From Paenibacillus sp. OK003 (GTDB taxonomy: Bacteria; Bacillota; Bacilli; Paenibacillales; Paenibacillaceae), in assembly GCF_900109515.1 (NCBI RefSeq), contig NZ_FOBD01000013.1:62001-126000 (forward strand): a stretch of DNA of 64,000 nt. Reading direction: 5' to 3'. Made by a program: the position numbers and the translations under genes. Below the pieces are notes generated by a model. It did not search any database and was not told the DNA's origin. It saw only the letters and a list, made by a program, of their open reading frames with translations. Below, one piece after another: positions 42,698 to 51,130 of this stretch (positions within the stretch are counted from its first letter, which is position 1; every line of letters begins with the position of its first letter).

Positions 42698-43027
42698 TTA
42701 ATGTAGAGCCTTCTGTACTCTCATTGCCCCCTGAGACAACGCATGCCCTCCGCCAACCGCTCCAGCCACAGCAACCGTCTCCATAATTTCCTGATCGGTC
42801 GCTCCTTTGGCTCGTGCCTCTTGCACATGGTAAAACGTACATACCTCATTGTTTGCAAACAAACCAATGCCAAGCGCAATGAGCTGCTTAGTTTTGGCAT
42901 CAATCGCCCCTGCCTGAAAACACTCTCCAGTGAACTCATGATAAGACTTTACCACAGCTGGCAGCACGTCGCTTAATTCACCAATCTGATCTTTATAGGC
43001 ATGAACCTTATCATTCATCAATGTCAT
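42698..43027 (-). CDS. Carboxymuconolactone decarboxylase / AhpD-like protein
   Basis: A 109-residue all-helical protein of the CMD family (KQLIALGIGLFANNEVCTFYHVQEA and VAGAVGGGHAL in parts). Active AhpD peroxidases have CxxCxxxH; here the sequence is NEVCTFYH, so the first Cys is Asn and only the second Cys and the His remain. A disulfide-based peroxidase cycle is therefore unlikely, and it may bind a ligand or act by another chemistry. An AGAGGA site precedes the ATG. Monocistronic; function unknown. Confidence 0.8.
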   Translation of the reverse strand: MTLMNDKVHAYKDQIGELSDVLPAVVKSYHEFTGECFQAGAIDAKTKQLIALGIGLFANNEVCTFYHVQEARAKGATDQEIMETVAVAGAVGGGHALSQGAMRVQKALH

Positions 43028-43144
43028 GGTTACCGCACATCCTCTCGGCTGATATGTTACAAGCTCTCACTGTACCTATCTTTTCTCCCGGGAGGTGCAA
43101 TTATGCCAAAACATCCATGGTAAATGAACCTAAAAAAGCATGTC

Positions 43145-43363
43145 CTATTCTTCGAGCGGGCTCTTACGTGGTTCGCTGAACAACTGATACCGATAATTCC
43201 GGTCAAGCTTAACCACACGACGATTCTGACGGCGAATGAGCACCTGCTCCCCGTCCCAGGCCACCACAATGCCCGTCACATCATTGGACTGAATCTCGTC
43301 CCGTACTACCCTTACTTTTTCACCCGATAAACGCAGTGCATCCAATTCTGCATCACTAATCAT
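43145..43363 (-). CDS. Small hypothetical protein
   Basis: A 72-residue soluble protein: an N-terminal helix (ISDAELDALRLSG) followed by strands VRVVRDE, VTGIVVAWDGEQVLIRR and VVKLDRNYRYQLF. This looks like a small beta-barrel of the kind found in KOW or translation-factor folds, but I cannot assign a family. A GGGAAT site lies upstream of the ATG. It is in frame, uses codons like its neighbours, and lies in a gap that no other gene explains. The gene upstream on this strand ends at a strong terminator. Confidence 0.6.
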   Translation of the reverse strand: MISDAELDALRLSGEKVRVVRDEIQSNDVTGIVVAWDGEQVLIRRQNRRVVKLDRNYRYQLFSEPRKSPLEE

Positions 43364-43404
43364 ATTCCCGGCGCCTACTTTCCCAAAAAAATTATTTACA
43401 AAAA

Positions 43405-43434
43405 GAGACCTAAATGAAATGTCATTTAGGTCTC
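43405..43434 (-). terminator. Terminator of the 43487-43816 gene
   Basis: GAGACCTAAATGA (43405-43417) pairs perfectly with TCATTTAGGTCTC (43422-43434) around 4 bases. On the minus strand it is followed by TTTTTG. Confidence 0.85.
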
Positions 43435-43486
43435 ACGTGACTGTATTGGACTGTCATGTCATTCGAAAGTATGTCCCGACTGAAAG

Positions 43487-43816
43487 TTACCGCTGCGCGT
43501 GCTCTTTGCTGTCGTTCTTCTCAAACCAAAAATCAAGCACTTTGGCGGACATCACACGTTCTTCAAGGTACTCCACTTGATGCGCTGTAAATTGTTCTTT
43601 CCAAGAGAAGGACAACTCTTCGCACAAGCCTACAATCGTCAGCAATTCTGACCAGGCGACGTAGCGTTTGTACCAGAAAAATTGAGGATGTTCAATCATA
43701 TAGGGATAAAGGTCATCGAATTCCGTATGTTTACAATCCAGGGCACGCTCAAAATGTACTTTCGATTCCGCCAGCTTATCAATAAAAAATTGTTCTGTTG
43801 CCGGTTGGTTACCCAT
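43487..43816 (-). CDS. Conserved hypothetical protein
   Basis: A 109-residue soluble, mostly helical protein, rich in aromatic residues in the middle (LYPYMIEHPQFFWYKRYVAW). I do not recognise the family. The start at 43816 has GAGGAGG 7 bases upstream; the frame extends 18 codons further without a better site. It is followed by a strong terminator and lies downstream of xpt on the same strand with a gap of about 100 bases, so it is probably its own unit. Confidence 0.65.
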   Translation of the reverse strand: MGNQPATEQFFIDKLAESKVHFERALDCKHTEFDDLYPYMIEHPQFFWYKRYVAWSELLTIVGLCEELSFSWKEQFTAHQVEYLEERVMSAKVLDFWFEKNDSKEHAQR

Positions 43817-43914
43817 GGTGTTGCCTCCTCTCCCTAACATAACCCCATTATAAATGAAATCAGCGGTCATGCAAAGGCATTGTTATAAAAATAGGCACTA
43901 TTTCCTTTAAAAAG

Positions 43915-44496
43915 TCACAATTCGTTATCGTCAAATTGCACGGTGCCATCGTTCAGTGAACGAATGCGCACCAACGCTTCAACCGGGATGCCCTGCTCAC
44001 GAATGGTCCGCGCTCCGGCCTGAAAACATTTTTCGACCACAACACCGAATCCAACCAATTCCGCTCCCGAACGTTCGATAATTTTGATGACACCACGAGC
44101 GGCATCGCCATTTGCAATGATATCGTCAATAAACAAAATACGGTCATTCTCATGAATATATTCACGGGACACCATAATATCTGTTACAATCCCTTTGGTA
44201 AAAGAAGGTACTCTTTCACAGTAGGCGTCGGGGTCAGCCAAAAGTGTTTTTTTGCGTCGGGCAAATACCAGCGGAACACCCAGTTCATGAGCGGCAGCAA
44301 AGGCGACCGGAATCCCGGAAGACTCCACTGTAATGACCCGAGTTACACCACTTTCACGAAAACGAGCGGCAAATTCCCGTCCCATTTCCATCGTCAATGC
44401 AGGATCAATCTGGTGATTCAGCAGACCATCCAGCTTAAGCACCTGATCTGACATGACTACACCTTCTTGTAAAATTCGTTGTTTCAATACTTCCAT
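43915..44496 (-). CDS. xpt: Xanthine phosphoribosyltransferase
   Basis: A 193-residue purine salvage enzyme. MEVLKQRILQEGVV, VLKLDGLLNHQIDP and ITVESSGIPVAFAAAHELG closely follow Bacillus Xpt, and ILFIDDIIANGDAARG is the PRPP-binding motif near residue 130. It converts xanthine and PRPP to XMP in the cytoplasm. GGGAGGT lies 6 bases before ATG 44496. In Bacillus xpt is followed by the pbuX permease and preceded by a purine riboswitch; neither is visible here. The gene stands divergent from a YkvI-type transporter. Confidence 0.9.
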   Translation of the reverse strand: MEVLKQRILQEGVVMSDQVLKLDGLLNHQIDPALTMEMGREFAARFRESGVTRVITVESSGIPVAFAAAHELGVPLVFARRKKTLLADPDAYCERVPSFTKGIVTDIMVSREYIHENDRILFIDDIIANGDAARGVIKIIERSGAELVGFGVVVEKCFQAGARTIREQGIPVEALVRIRSLNDGTVQFDDNEL

Positions 44497-44701
44497 AATT
44501 TGACCTCCCAAGCCGTTCCTATGACGTAAAAGTATCATAGATCCGGCTATCAGTTCAAGCGAAATTGCCTTTGCTCTTGTTCAGAGCATGTTAAATGACC
44601 CTTTGTCACACTTCAATTGTCATGACTTTGGTGGGTCAAGCATACCTTGTACCATGGCACCCGCATGTCCAAACTATCCAGGGGCCTGAGAGGGGAAACG
44701 C

Positions 44702-45760
44702 ATGAAACAGGCATTTCGGGTGCTGCAGATCGCATTTACATACATTGGAACGGTAGTAGGAGCCGGCTTTGCAACAGGGCAAGAGATATTGCAGTTTTTT
44801 ACCCAGTATGGCAAATGGGCCACCATTACCATTGGCTTATCCACCATGCTTTTTGTCTGGTTAGGTACAAAAATGATGCTGATTGCCCATGATACCGGCT
44901 CGCGTTCTTACGAAGATCTCAACAAACATCTATTCGGTCATAAAGCAGGAAACTGGATCACTTGGGTTACCCTTCTGATTCTCATTGGAGTAAACAGCGT
45001 CATGCTGGCAGGAGCCGGGTCGGTCTTTGTAGAGCATCTGGGGCTTCATTACCAGACTGGACTTATTGTTACCCTTATCGGTACATATCTGCTGCTTGGA
45101 CGGGGCATTCAGGCCATTCTGCAAATGAACAGTATCGTGGTGCCCATGATGCTTTTGCTATCCCTGCTTATGATTATCAGCACCATACATCATCCCGGCG
45201 CAAACCGATTTATTACTTTAACCACCGACAGCAATCCAATCCAGGTCTGGTTATCTCCTCTGTTGTATACTTCATTCAACCTGGCACTCGCCCAAGCTGT
45301 ACTCGTCCCGGTGGGGAATCAGATTCGTAGCCGAAAGGTACTCAAATGGGGTGGCGTTCTGGGCGGGATTGGTGTAGGATTCATGCTTATGGCAGCTCAT
45401 TTCGCCATGTCAGCCCAGATGCCTGGCATCACACAATTTGAAATTCCAATGGGCAGCATTGCCTTTCAACTCGGATGGGTAGTCCAGTCTATCTATGTAT
45501 CTCTGATTTTTATGGAAATCTTCAGTACGTTTGTAGCCGATATTTATGGAATGACCCTCCAACTCAGACAGCATGTTCAAGTACATCCCAAACTACTCAT
45601 ACTGGCCATCATGCTGCTATGTTATTCGCTCAGCCAGTTTGGATTCAGTTCCCTACTCTCTATTCTTTACCCCATTTTCGGCAGTTTGGCACTAATATGG
45701 GGGGCAAAATTAGTAATGAATCGATGGGGAAGCTTTCGAGGTCGTAACAAACACCTATAA
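44702..45760 (+). CDS. YkvI-type membrane transporter
   Basis: A 352-residue membrane protein with about 10 predicted helices. The N-terminal IAFTYIGTVVGAGFATGQEI is the unwound-helix motif of the APC superfamily as seen in the YkvI family. These are presumed amino-acid or amine transporters, but no substrate is established to my knowledge. GAGAGGGG lies 7 bases before the ATG. The 205-base region shared with divergent xpt contains TGACCC/GGGTCA repeats spaced about 35 bases apart. Monocistronic, followed by a terminator. Confidence 0.8.
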   Translation: MKQAFRVLQIAFTYIGTVVGAGFATGQEILQFFTQYGKWATITIGLSTMLFVWLGTKMMLIAHDTGSRSYEDLNKHLFGHKAGNWITWVTLLILIGVNSVMLAGAGSVFVEHLGLHYQTGLIVTLIGTYLLLGRGIQAILQMNSIVVPMMLLLSLLMIISTIHHPGANRFITLTTDSNPIQVWLSPLLYTSFNLALAQAVLVPVGNQIRSRKVLKWGGVLGGIGVGFMLMAAHFAMSAQMPGITQFEIPMGSIAFQLGWVVQSIYVSLIFMEIFSTFVADIYGMTLQLRQHVQVHPKLLILAIMLLCYSLSQFGFSSLLSILYPIFGSLALIWGAKLVMNRWGSFRGRNKHL

Positions 45761-45803
45761 CAACGTATTTTTGTTGCGAAACATCATTTCCCTAAACATA
45801 AAA

Positions 45804-45827
45804 AAGCCGCTGTTCGCACAGCGGCTT
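45804..45827. terminator. Bidirectional terminator between ykvI-like and glycosyltransferase genes
   Basis: AAGCCGCTG (45804-45812) pairs with CAGCGGCTT (45819-45827). The preceding A run gives a six-T tail on the minus strand, so it mainly ends the glycosyltransferase transcript. Confidence 0.8.
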
Positions 45828-45849
45828 GCTTCTTTCCCTTTTCCGAAAA

Positions 45850-46980
45850 CTAGACCTGGCTCGAAAATTGTAAATACATTTTTTTCAGTTCATTGACTGA
45901 TCTGCCCAAAGAGTAATGGGTTTTGGCCTTCTCACAGGCCGAACGGGCGAGCTCATAACGGTATGCCGGGTCAACCATTACCTTCTCCAGCGCTTCTGCC
46001 AATGCAGACGGATCTTCTGAAGGCACCAGTAAGCCGTTACTGCCGTTTTCGATCTGCTCTGGTATGCCGCCAACATCTGTGCCTACAAGGGCAAGACAGC
46101 TAAGCGCTGCCTCCGCGAAAACAGACCCGAACGCCTCCGCCCGCGAAGGAAGCACAAAAATATCAAAAAATGGCATGAATTCCTCCGGGTGCAGCGTGTA
46201 ACCATAAAAAATAGTCTCATTATATATGCCCAGCCGCTGGGCCAATTCTTCCAAATCCGGACGGATGGGTCCGTCCCCAATAATATGAAGCACATAATCA
46301 TGTCCCCGCGCTTTCAGCTCGGCACAGGCTTTGAACAGAATATCCAGCCCTTTCGCCGGAACCAGACGGCATACCGTGACCAGCTGTGGGATCGCATTCT
46401 CATGGGGAATGGGCTTAAACCTTTTCTCATCAAAACCATTCGGAATGACACCGATAACATCGGGATGCTGTACATAAGGCGCCAGATAACGACGGAAAGA
46501 ATCCGATACCGTTAACAACCGCTCTGCCTGGTGCTCCAGCTCACCATAGATGGCCAGCAGGAATTGATGCTCCGGTCCGTCCGGCTCAATGCGCCCATTC
46601 AGAATCAGCTCTCGCTCATAACTGGAGTGGATCGTTTGAATGAGGGGAACATCCGGGAAAACCTTCTTCATTGCAAGCCCCGCAATAGGGTGATGGGCAT
46701 GAATCAGATCGTAAGGCTTCTGAATACGCAGCTTGGTCCACCACAAATAATCCCGGTAGGTTTGCATATATTTTTGCACGACAGGACTATCCTGATACTG
46801 AGTCCAATCGAACGTCTCAAACTGGACATCTTCTCTGCCTTTGTTGCGAATTCGCTTAGGCAATGAGAACAGATCCATCTCCCACCTCGGGGTTGTAAAC
46901 CTCTCTTGCATATACGGAATCATAGAGGATACACCTCCGGGCTGCTCCGGAGGAAAGAAAAGCGCCTGCAGCAATCTCAC
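45850..46980 (-). CDS. GT4-family glycosyltransferase
   Basis: A 376-residue GT-B fold glycosyltransferase. The N-terminal LLQALFFPPEQPGGVSSMIP is the acceptor side; VCRLVPAKGLDILFKAC marks the start of the donor domain near residue 205; PSRAEAFGSVFAEAALS contains the E-x7-E motif, and GTDVGGIPEQIENGSNGLL follows. Such enzymes add sugars to glycolipids, wall polymers or small thiols. The frame is open 22 codons further up, but GTG 46980 has AAAGGGGG at 9 bases and matches the family N-terminus. Monocistronic; acceptor unknown. Confidence 0.88.
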   Translation of the reverse strand: MRLLQALFFPPEQPGGVSSMIPYMQERFTTPRWEMDLFSLPKRIRNKGREDVQFETFDWTQYQDSPVVQKYMQTYRDYLWWTKLRIQKPYDLIHAHHPIAGLAMKKVFPDVPLIQTIHSSYERELILNGRIEPDGPEHQFLLAIYGELEHQAERLLTVSDSFRRYLAPYVQHPDVIGVIPNGFDEKRFKPIPHENAIPQLVTVCRLVPAKGLDILFKACAELKARGHDYVLHIIGDGPIRPDLEELAQRLGIYNETIFYGYTLHPEEFMPFFDIFVLPSRAEAFGSVFAEAALSCLALVGTDVGGIPEQIENGSNGLLVPSEDPSALAEALEKVMVDPAYRYELARSACEKAKTHYSLGRSVNELKKMYLQFSSQV

Positions 46981-47046
46981 CGTTAGTTTCCCCCTTTCTA
47001 GCATAAGTCTCTTCATTACATCTTCAATCATGATATACCAGAACAT

Positions 47047-47424
47047 ATGTTCAGTAAAGGTACAAAATGAGATTTCTTATCACTCGCTCATTTACAGCTG
47101 AATAATAGAATTCATTTCAATATCAATTGTACCATGCTGGTTCTGACGCTGACGACATGACGAATATTGTTAGGTATTGGGGCAACTCCACTGGAAATAA
47201 TCGCTCCTTGGCTGCCTTTATTCTACTATACGTTCATCTTTTTCATCTTGTTTGAGCGTACGCCCTCACTCCGGAGTCGTATATACAACATATTCAGGAG
47301 ATGCTCGGCTAAGAATCAGATGCATGCATGGAAAGTTAAGCCGCTTTGCGCACATGCAAATGAAAGCCAGTGAGCAATCGTAGCCCCCGGCTTTTTGAAT
47401 GTACTTCTTATGTTGGATACAGTG
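47047..47424. other. Intergenic region without supported gene
   Basis: About 380 bases. A 68-codon open frame on the plus strand contains a hydrophobic stretch (WLPLFYYTFIFFILF) but has no ribosome binding site and begins with TTG, so I do not call it. AAAGCC (47363-47368) and GGCTTT (47389-47394) may form a weak terminator for the acetyltransferase on the minus strand. Confidence 0.5.
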
Positions 47425-47979
47425 TTATACAGACCGATGTGTGACCGCCTTCTCATACGTACTGTAGCCGTCTATCTCTCGCACAAAGGTATAGTCATTA
47501 CGCGCATAGAATGCATTCAATGTTGCGTTGTCCGCTCCACAATCCAATCGGACAATATGTTTGTCCTCAAACTGTATCCCGCTGCTGGACCATTGCAAAA
47601 TCGCCCGTCCCAGTCCACTCTGGGCATACTTTCTGCGAATGGCTAATCGGTGTAAATAAAGTGCGCCATCCCCGGCATGCGCTTGGCTTCCCCACAAATG
47701 CACATCCCATGGACTTGGCTGACTCATCAAAATAACCATGCCAGCTACGTCAGAACCCTTTTTAAATATAAATACATCTCCACGCTGAATGGCCTCCGCC
47801 GTATTATGAGAATCCTCACCTATTAACAAAGCATTCCATTGAGAAGACCCCTGGCTCCGCAGCCATTCGGCCGTTTCCATAAGCAGGGACATCACATCCT
47901 CCGTGTCTTCCGGCTGGGCTTGCAATGCCTTGAATTCATCATTGATGTAGTCTGTTGTGATACTGAATGAGTGCTTCAT
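47425..47979 (-). CDS. GNAT-family N-acetyltransferase
   Basis: A 184-residue acetyltransferase. GALYLHRLAIRRKYAQSGLGRAIL in parts holds the acetyl-CoA pyrophosphate loop (Q/R-x-x-G-x-G/A, here QSGLGRA, near residue 120), and VRLDCGADNATLNAFYARNDY in parts is the typical motif B end. It transfers acetyl from acetyl-CoA to an amine of unknown nature. It is monocistronic. Many related genes in Firmicutes act on small metabolites, peptides or antibiotics; nothing here decides. Confidence 0.88.
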   Translation of the reverse strand: MKHSFSITTDYINDEFKALQAQPEDTEDVMSLLMETAEWLRSQGSSQWNALLIGEDSHNTAEAIQRGDVFIFKKGSDVAGMVILMSQPSPWDVHLWGSQAHAGDGALYLHRLAIRRKYAQSGLGRAILQWSSSGIQFEDKHIVRLDCGADNATLNAFYARNDYTFVREIDGYSTYEKAVTHRSV

Positions 47980-48060
47980 GATTCTCCTCCACTTCCAGGT
48001 CTCTCTTAAACTAATGGTACTATACCGGGAAATGGCTTTTTCGTCAAAAAGAAAACAAAA

Positions 48061-48080
48061 GAGGCAAGAGGCTGTGCCTC
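48061..48080 (-). terminator. Terminator of the acidic repeat-protein gene
   Basis: On the minus strand GAGGCA pairs with TGCCTC around 8 bases, followed by TTTTGTTTT, directly after the stop codon. Confidence 0.75.
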
Positions 48081-49136
48081 TTACCCTTCGATCTTCGCTT
48101 CATCGATCATTTGATTTCGGTATAACATCGTGAGATGTAATGTATCAAATTCAAGCTCTTTGTCCAGCTCTCGCATTAGAACTTCAACCAGACTCTTTCG
48201 CTGAGCACTTGTGCCGGGAACCTGATAATCCATATAGCCTGACAAATCCGCTTGTGAGGTATCGATCGTTGCTGTACCTACAGGTAACCCTCCGCGTTCT
48301 TGTAGAAACAGATCATATACCCGAAACTCCCGATCTTTGCGTACCAACATTACATAACAGGCTTCTTCAGCAGCTTCAATCTCTTCGAGCTCTTCTTCGG
48401 ACTCTATTTCATCCTCATCCGCAAAATCCCGATGCACCCATTCCGCCGCTTCAAGCTCCTGCCCCTGATGCCACATGCGGATCGTAATCGTATCGATGAT
48501 TTCTTCATCCAGCTCTCGTACCAGCAGCTCGGCAGCCGCATCCTGATAACTCTCTGCCGGTTCATCATACCAATGGATCTCACCCTGTACCTCAGTACCA
48601 TATTGTTTCAAAGAGGCTTCGGCCAGCTCCTGTCCATTGGCATCATTAAATACATAGGTGGATATGCTGCGTCCGGCGCTTACCAGCTCCATCTCCAGCA
48701 AATGTTCCGGGTCTTCATATGTAAACGATTCGGCTTGTGAGCCAGGAATGACGTTTACTTCATTTACAACAGCCCCAACATTCTGTCCATCGTGGTTATA
48801 CGTATCTTCAGACCGTGAAGACTGGACTAATACATCCGTTTGAGACTCTGGCTTTTGTAACACAGAATACAATGTACTGCAGCTTACAAGCACTTCATAT
48901 TCAGCAGCACTTACCGCATCCGCGAGAGAACGAATATATTCGTGCACCTGCTCCACAATATATTGTTCTGTCTCGTCAGGTAGCGAAATCTGCTCGATCT
49001 GAAGACTGCCAGATACCCGATCTCCTTCTCTGAACACCAGCAGCAGCGAACCCGCATATTGACCGTCCACCATAATATCCTGCACTTCGCCACCTGATGT
49101 ACGAAGATCAGGAATCAGCTCTACTTTCAGTTCCAT
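48081..49136 (-). CDS. Acidic protein with three internal repeats, unknown function
   Basis: A 351-residue, strongly acidic soluble protein without signal peptide. It consists of three related units of about 90 residues: residues about 1-95, 145-232 and 260-350. Each has a strand pair, a G-x-x-x-G turn, then SLQIEQ / EIHWYD / YMDYQV, a helix such as AAAELLVRELDEEI or SLVEVLMRELDKEL, and a closing strand such as ITIRMWHQGQ or LHLTMLYRNQ. An acidic linker DEDEIESEEELEE joins units 2 and 3. I do not recognise the family. It is a single-gene unit with its own terminator. Confidence 0.75.
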   Translation of the reverse strand: MELKVELIPDLRTSGGEVQDIMVDGQYAGSLLLVFREGDRVSGSLQIEQISLPDETEQYIVEQVHEYIRSLADAVSAAEYEVLVSCSTLYSVLQKPESQTDVLVQSSRSEDTYNHDGQNVGAVVNEVNVIPGSQAESFTYEDPEHLLEMELVSAGRSISTYVFNDANGQELAEASLKQYGTEVQGEIHWYDEPAESYQDAAAELLVRELDEEIIDTITIRMWHQGQELEAAEWVHRDFADEDEIESEEELEEIEAAEEACYVMLVRKDREFRVYDLFLQERGGLPVGTATIDTSQADLSGYMDYQVPGTSAQRKSLVEVLMRELDKELEFDTLHLTMLYRNQMIDEAKIEG

Positions 49137-49235
49137 GTATCTGTCCCCCTCGGTTCTAACGTTATTCTGTTAGGTTACCCTTGAGAGCGACAGTTTATAA
49201 GATACAGCATCTAATCAAGATTTAATAGTGTACGG

Positions 49236-50039
49236 TTAGACGGACAATACATACTTTTGGATGGCGTGGGCCACACCCTGATCGTTGTTCGAAAGTGTAA
49301 CCTCATCCGCAGCAGCCTTGACTTCTTCCGGGGAATTATCCATCGCAACTCCTTTGCCTGCAAAGGTCAACATGGTGATGTCATTGTAGTAGTTACCGAC
49401 CGCCATGATCTCGGAAGGCAGAATTCCTTTGGCTTCGGCCAGTCTTTTTAGAGCTGCACCTTTGGAGGCTTCGGGATGCATCAGATCAATGAAAAAATCA
49501 CCGCTGCGCGTCATATAATATGGAAGATTCCAGGTCGACCACTCCTGTTGCACCGCATTCATCTGCTCGATGGGTCCAAACGCAGTGAATTTCGCAAGCG
49601 GCTCTGTCATATCCGCCCATTGCGGCAGCTTTAATGGCTCTGCCATGAAGTTTTGATACATTTCGCGTACCTGCAGCTCCAAACCTTCCGGCTGATCCAC
49701 ATAGAGTCCAAACGCCGTGTTGATATCAAAATGTACACCTTGCGCACGGCAGTAAGTTATGAAAGGCTCCAGTCCCTGTCCATCCATGGCAAAATGGTGC
49801 ACCACTTCACGAGTCTGAACCTGTGCAGTTACCGCCCCATTATGTGTAATGACATATCCGTCAAGTCCCATCTGCTCCATAAACGGGATCGTGTTTGCAG
49901 GACCTCTGCCTGAACACAGGACAATCTCAGCTCCCTGACGGGAAGCACGAATTAAAGTCTCTTGCGTCAATTCGGTAAGTTCATGATGATCATTAAGCAG
50001 CGTTCCATCGACATCCAGTGCGATTAATTTAATTGTCAT
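49236..50039 (-). CDS. Cof-type HAD-family phosphatase
   Basis: A 267-residue HAD hydrolase of the Cof (IIB) subfamily. Motif I is LDVDGTLLND with the nucleophile Asp at about residue 8, motif II is LCSGRG, the Lys motif lies in EASKGAALKRLAE, and motif IV is VGNYYNDITML. It dephosphorylates sugar phosphates, flavin or pyridoxal phosphates; the cap domain does not tell which. The start at 50039 keeps 9 bases to the AAGGA site; an ATG three codons upstream is too close. It lies next to the repeat block at 50049-50389. Confidence 0.9.
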   Translation of the reverse strand: MTIKLIALDVDGTLLNDHHELTELTQETLIRASRQGAEIVLCSGRGPANTIPFMEQMGLDGYVITHNGAVTAQVQTREVVHHFAMDGQGLEPFITYCRAQGVHFDINTAFGLYVDQPEGLELQVREMYQNFMAEPLKLPQWADMTEPLAKFTAFGPIEQMNAVQQEWSTWNLPYYMTRSGDFFIDLMHPEASKGAALKRLAEAKGILPSEIMAVGNYYNDITMLTFAGKGVAMDNSPEEVKAAADEVTLSNNDQGVAHAIQKYVLSV

Positions 50040-50069
50040 TGTCTTCATTCCTTATCTGTAAAAGAGTCG

Positions 50070-50389
50070 CACCCACCCAAACCCTCCCTTCCGAGGGAGG
50101 GCCCCAGAGGGCTCTGCCCTCTGGACTCCCGTCTCGTTAACCGGCGGAGGTTTCGATCTTGCTATGTGACGGGAGGCGTGGGAGCGCTTGGTTGCCGGGG
50201 CTGCCGCTTGACAGCGGCGGTCCCGCCCAAGCTCAAGCGGGACCATTACGGGCAGCGCTTCGCCCCCTGCCCGGCTCCCTGCTCCGCTTCGCGAAGGACG
50301 GGAGCTGTTGCGCCTTTGGCGCGGTGGGCAGCGCTTCGCACCCTGCCCGGCTCCCTGCTCCGCTTCGCGAAGGGCGGGAGCTGTTACTT
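50070..50389. repeat. GC-rich block of hairpins with a 60-bp duplicated unit (REP-like)
   Basis: Between the phosphatase and pseudouridine-synthase genes. A 60-bp unit occurs at 50250-50309 and 50326-50385 with two differences (period 76 bp). Each copy holds GGGCAG/CTGCCC and a GCTCC..GGGAGC hairpin centred on CTTCGCGAAG. Further stems lie at about 50082-50100 (CCCTCCC/GGGAGGG), 50102-50124 (CCAGAGGGC/GCCCTCTGG), 50202-50217 (GCCGC/GCGGC) and 50217-50244 (GGTCCCGC/GCGGGACC). The last copy reaches the stop codon of the upstream gene. It resembles intergenic REP/BIME-type elements. Confidence 0.8.
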
Positions 50390-51130
50390 CCGCAGACGAT
50401 CTAACTCGTCAGCGGTTAGTTCGCGATAACTGCCAATTTCCAGATTGGCATCCAGCTCCAGGTCACCCATGGCAACACGTTTCAAATAAACCACACGTTT
50501 GCCAACAGCCTGGAACATTCTTTTCACCTGGTGGAACTTGCCCTCATGAATGATCAATGAAATGGAAGAAATCACGCCCTCCTCCGTTTCCTCACGATCC
50601 AGCACCGTCAGTTCCGCAGGCAACGTCTCATATCCATCATCCAGCTGAATGCCGGCTTTGAACTGTTCAATATCTTCTTCGTCAACGTTTCCCAGCACAC
50701 GAGCTTCATACGTCTTAGGCACATGTTTACGCGGGGATAACAGATCATGGGCAAGCGGCCCATCATTCGTTAGAATGAGCAGACCCTCGGTATCTTTGTC
50801 GAGTCGTCCCACAGGGAACGGATCGAAGACACGCTCCTCTTTACGCAGCAGATCAATCACCGTTTTATCCCGATTATCTTCGGTTGCCGACACCACGCCA
50901 GGTGGTTTGTGAAGCATCAGGTAGATCATTTCACGATACACAATCCGCTCTCCGTCAGCTTCAATTACGTTTACGTCTGGATTAACCTGCACACCGCTGT
51001 CTTTCACCGGTTTACCGTCCACACGGATTCTGCCCTGCTTCACCATCTTTTTGAGCTCACTTCGAGACCCCACGCCCATGTGGCTCAATATTTTATCCAG
51101 ACGCAGCGTTTGTTTGCCTTTTCCACTCAT
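50384..51130 (-). CDS. RsuA/RluB-family pseudouridine synthase
   Basis: A 248-residue enzyme. An S4 RNA-binding domain comes first (RLDKILSHMGVGSRSELKKMVKQG in parts), then the synthase domain with catalytic Asp in PVGRLDKDTEGLLILTNDG near residue 105 and the RsuA-type KTYEARV and HEGKFHQVKRMF motifs. It converts a specific uridine of 16S or 23S rRNA to pseudouridine. The KF/HQVKRM form is typical of RsuA-like rather than RluD-like members. Its ATG overlaps the stop of the methyltransferase gene (ATGA), so two rRNA modification enzymes are coupled. Confidence 0.9.
   Translation of the reverse strand: MSGKGKQTLRLDKILSHMGVGSRSELKKMVKQGRIRVDGKPVKDSGVQVNPDVNVIEADGERIVYREMIYLMLHKPPGVVSATEDNRDKTVIDLLRKEERVFDPFPVGRLDKDTEGLLILTNDGPLAHDLLSPRKHVPKTYEARVLGNVDEEDIEQFKAGIQLDDGYETLPAELTVLDREETEEGVISSISLIIHEGKFHQVKRMFQAVGKRVVYLKRVAMGDLELDANLEIGSYRELTADELDRLRK

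Noticed and set aside
44497..44701. Possible purine riboswitch upstream of xpt
   Set aside because: The conserved purine aptamer landmarks are absent; only small hairpins (GCTCT/AGAGC, CTATGA/TCATAG) are seen.
47167..47373. 68-codon frame with a hydrophobic stretch
   Set aside because: TTG start without ribosome site, unusual C-terminus, no recognisable family; could be a decayed gene end but evidence is too thin.
50159..50553. Overlapping plus-strand open frames of about 80 codons in the repeat block
   Set aside because: They arise from the GC-rich repeats, have odd composition (Cys, Pro, Arg, Gly) and repeat themselves; the region is better explained as structured non-coding repeats.
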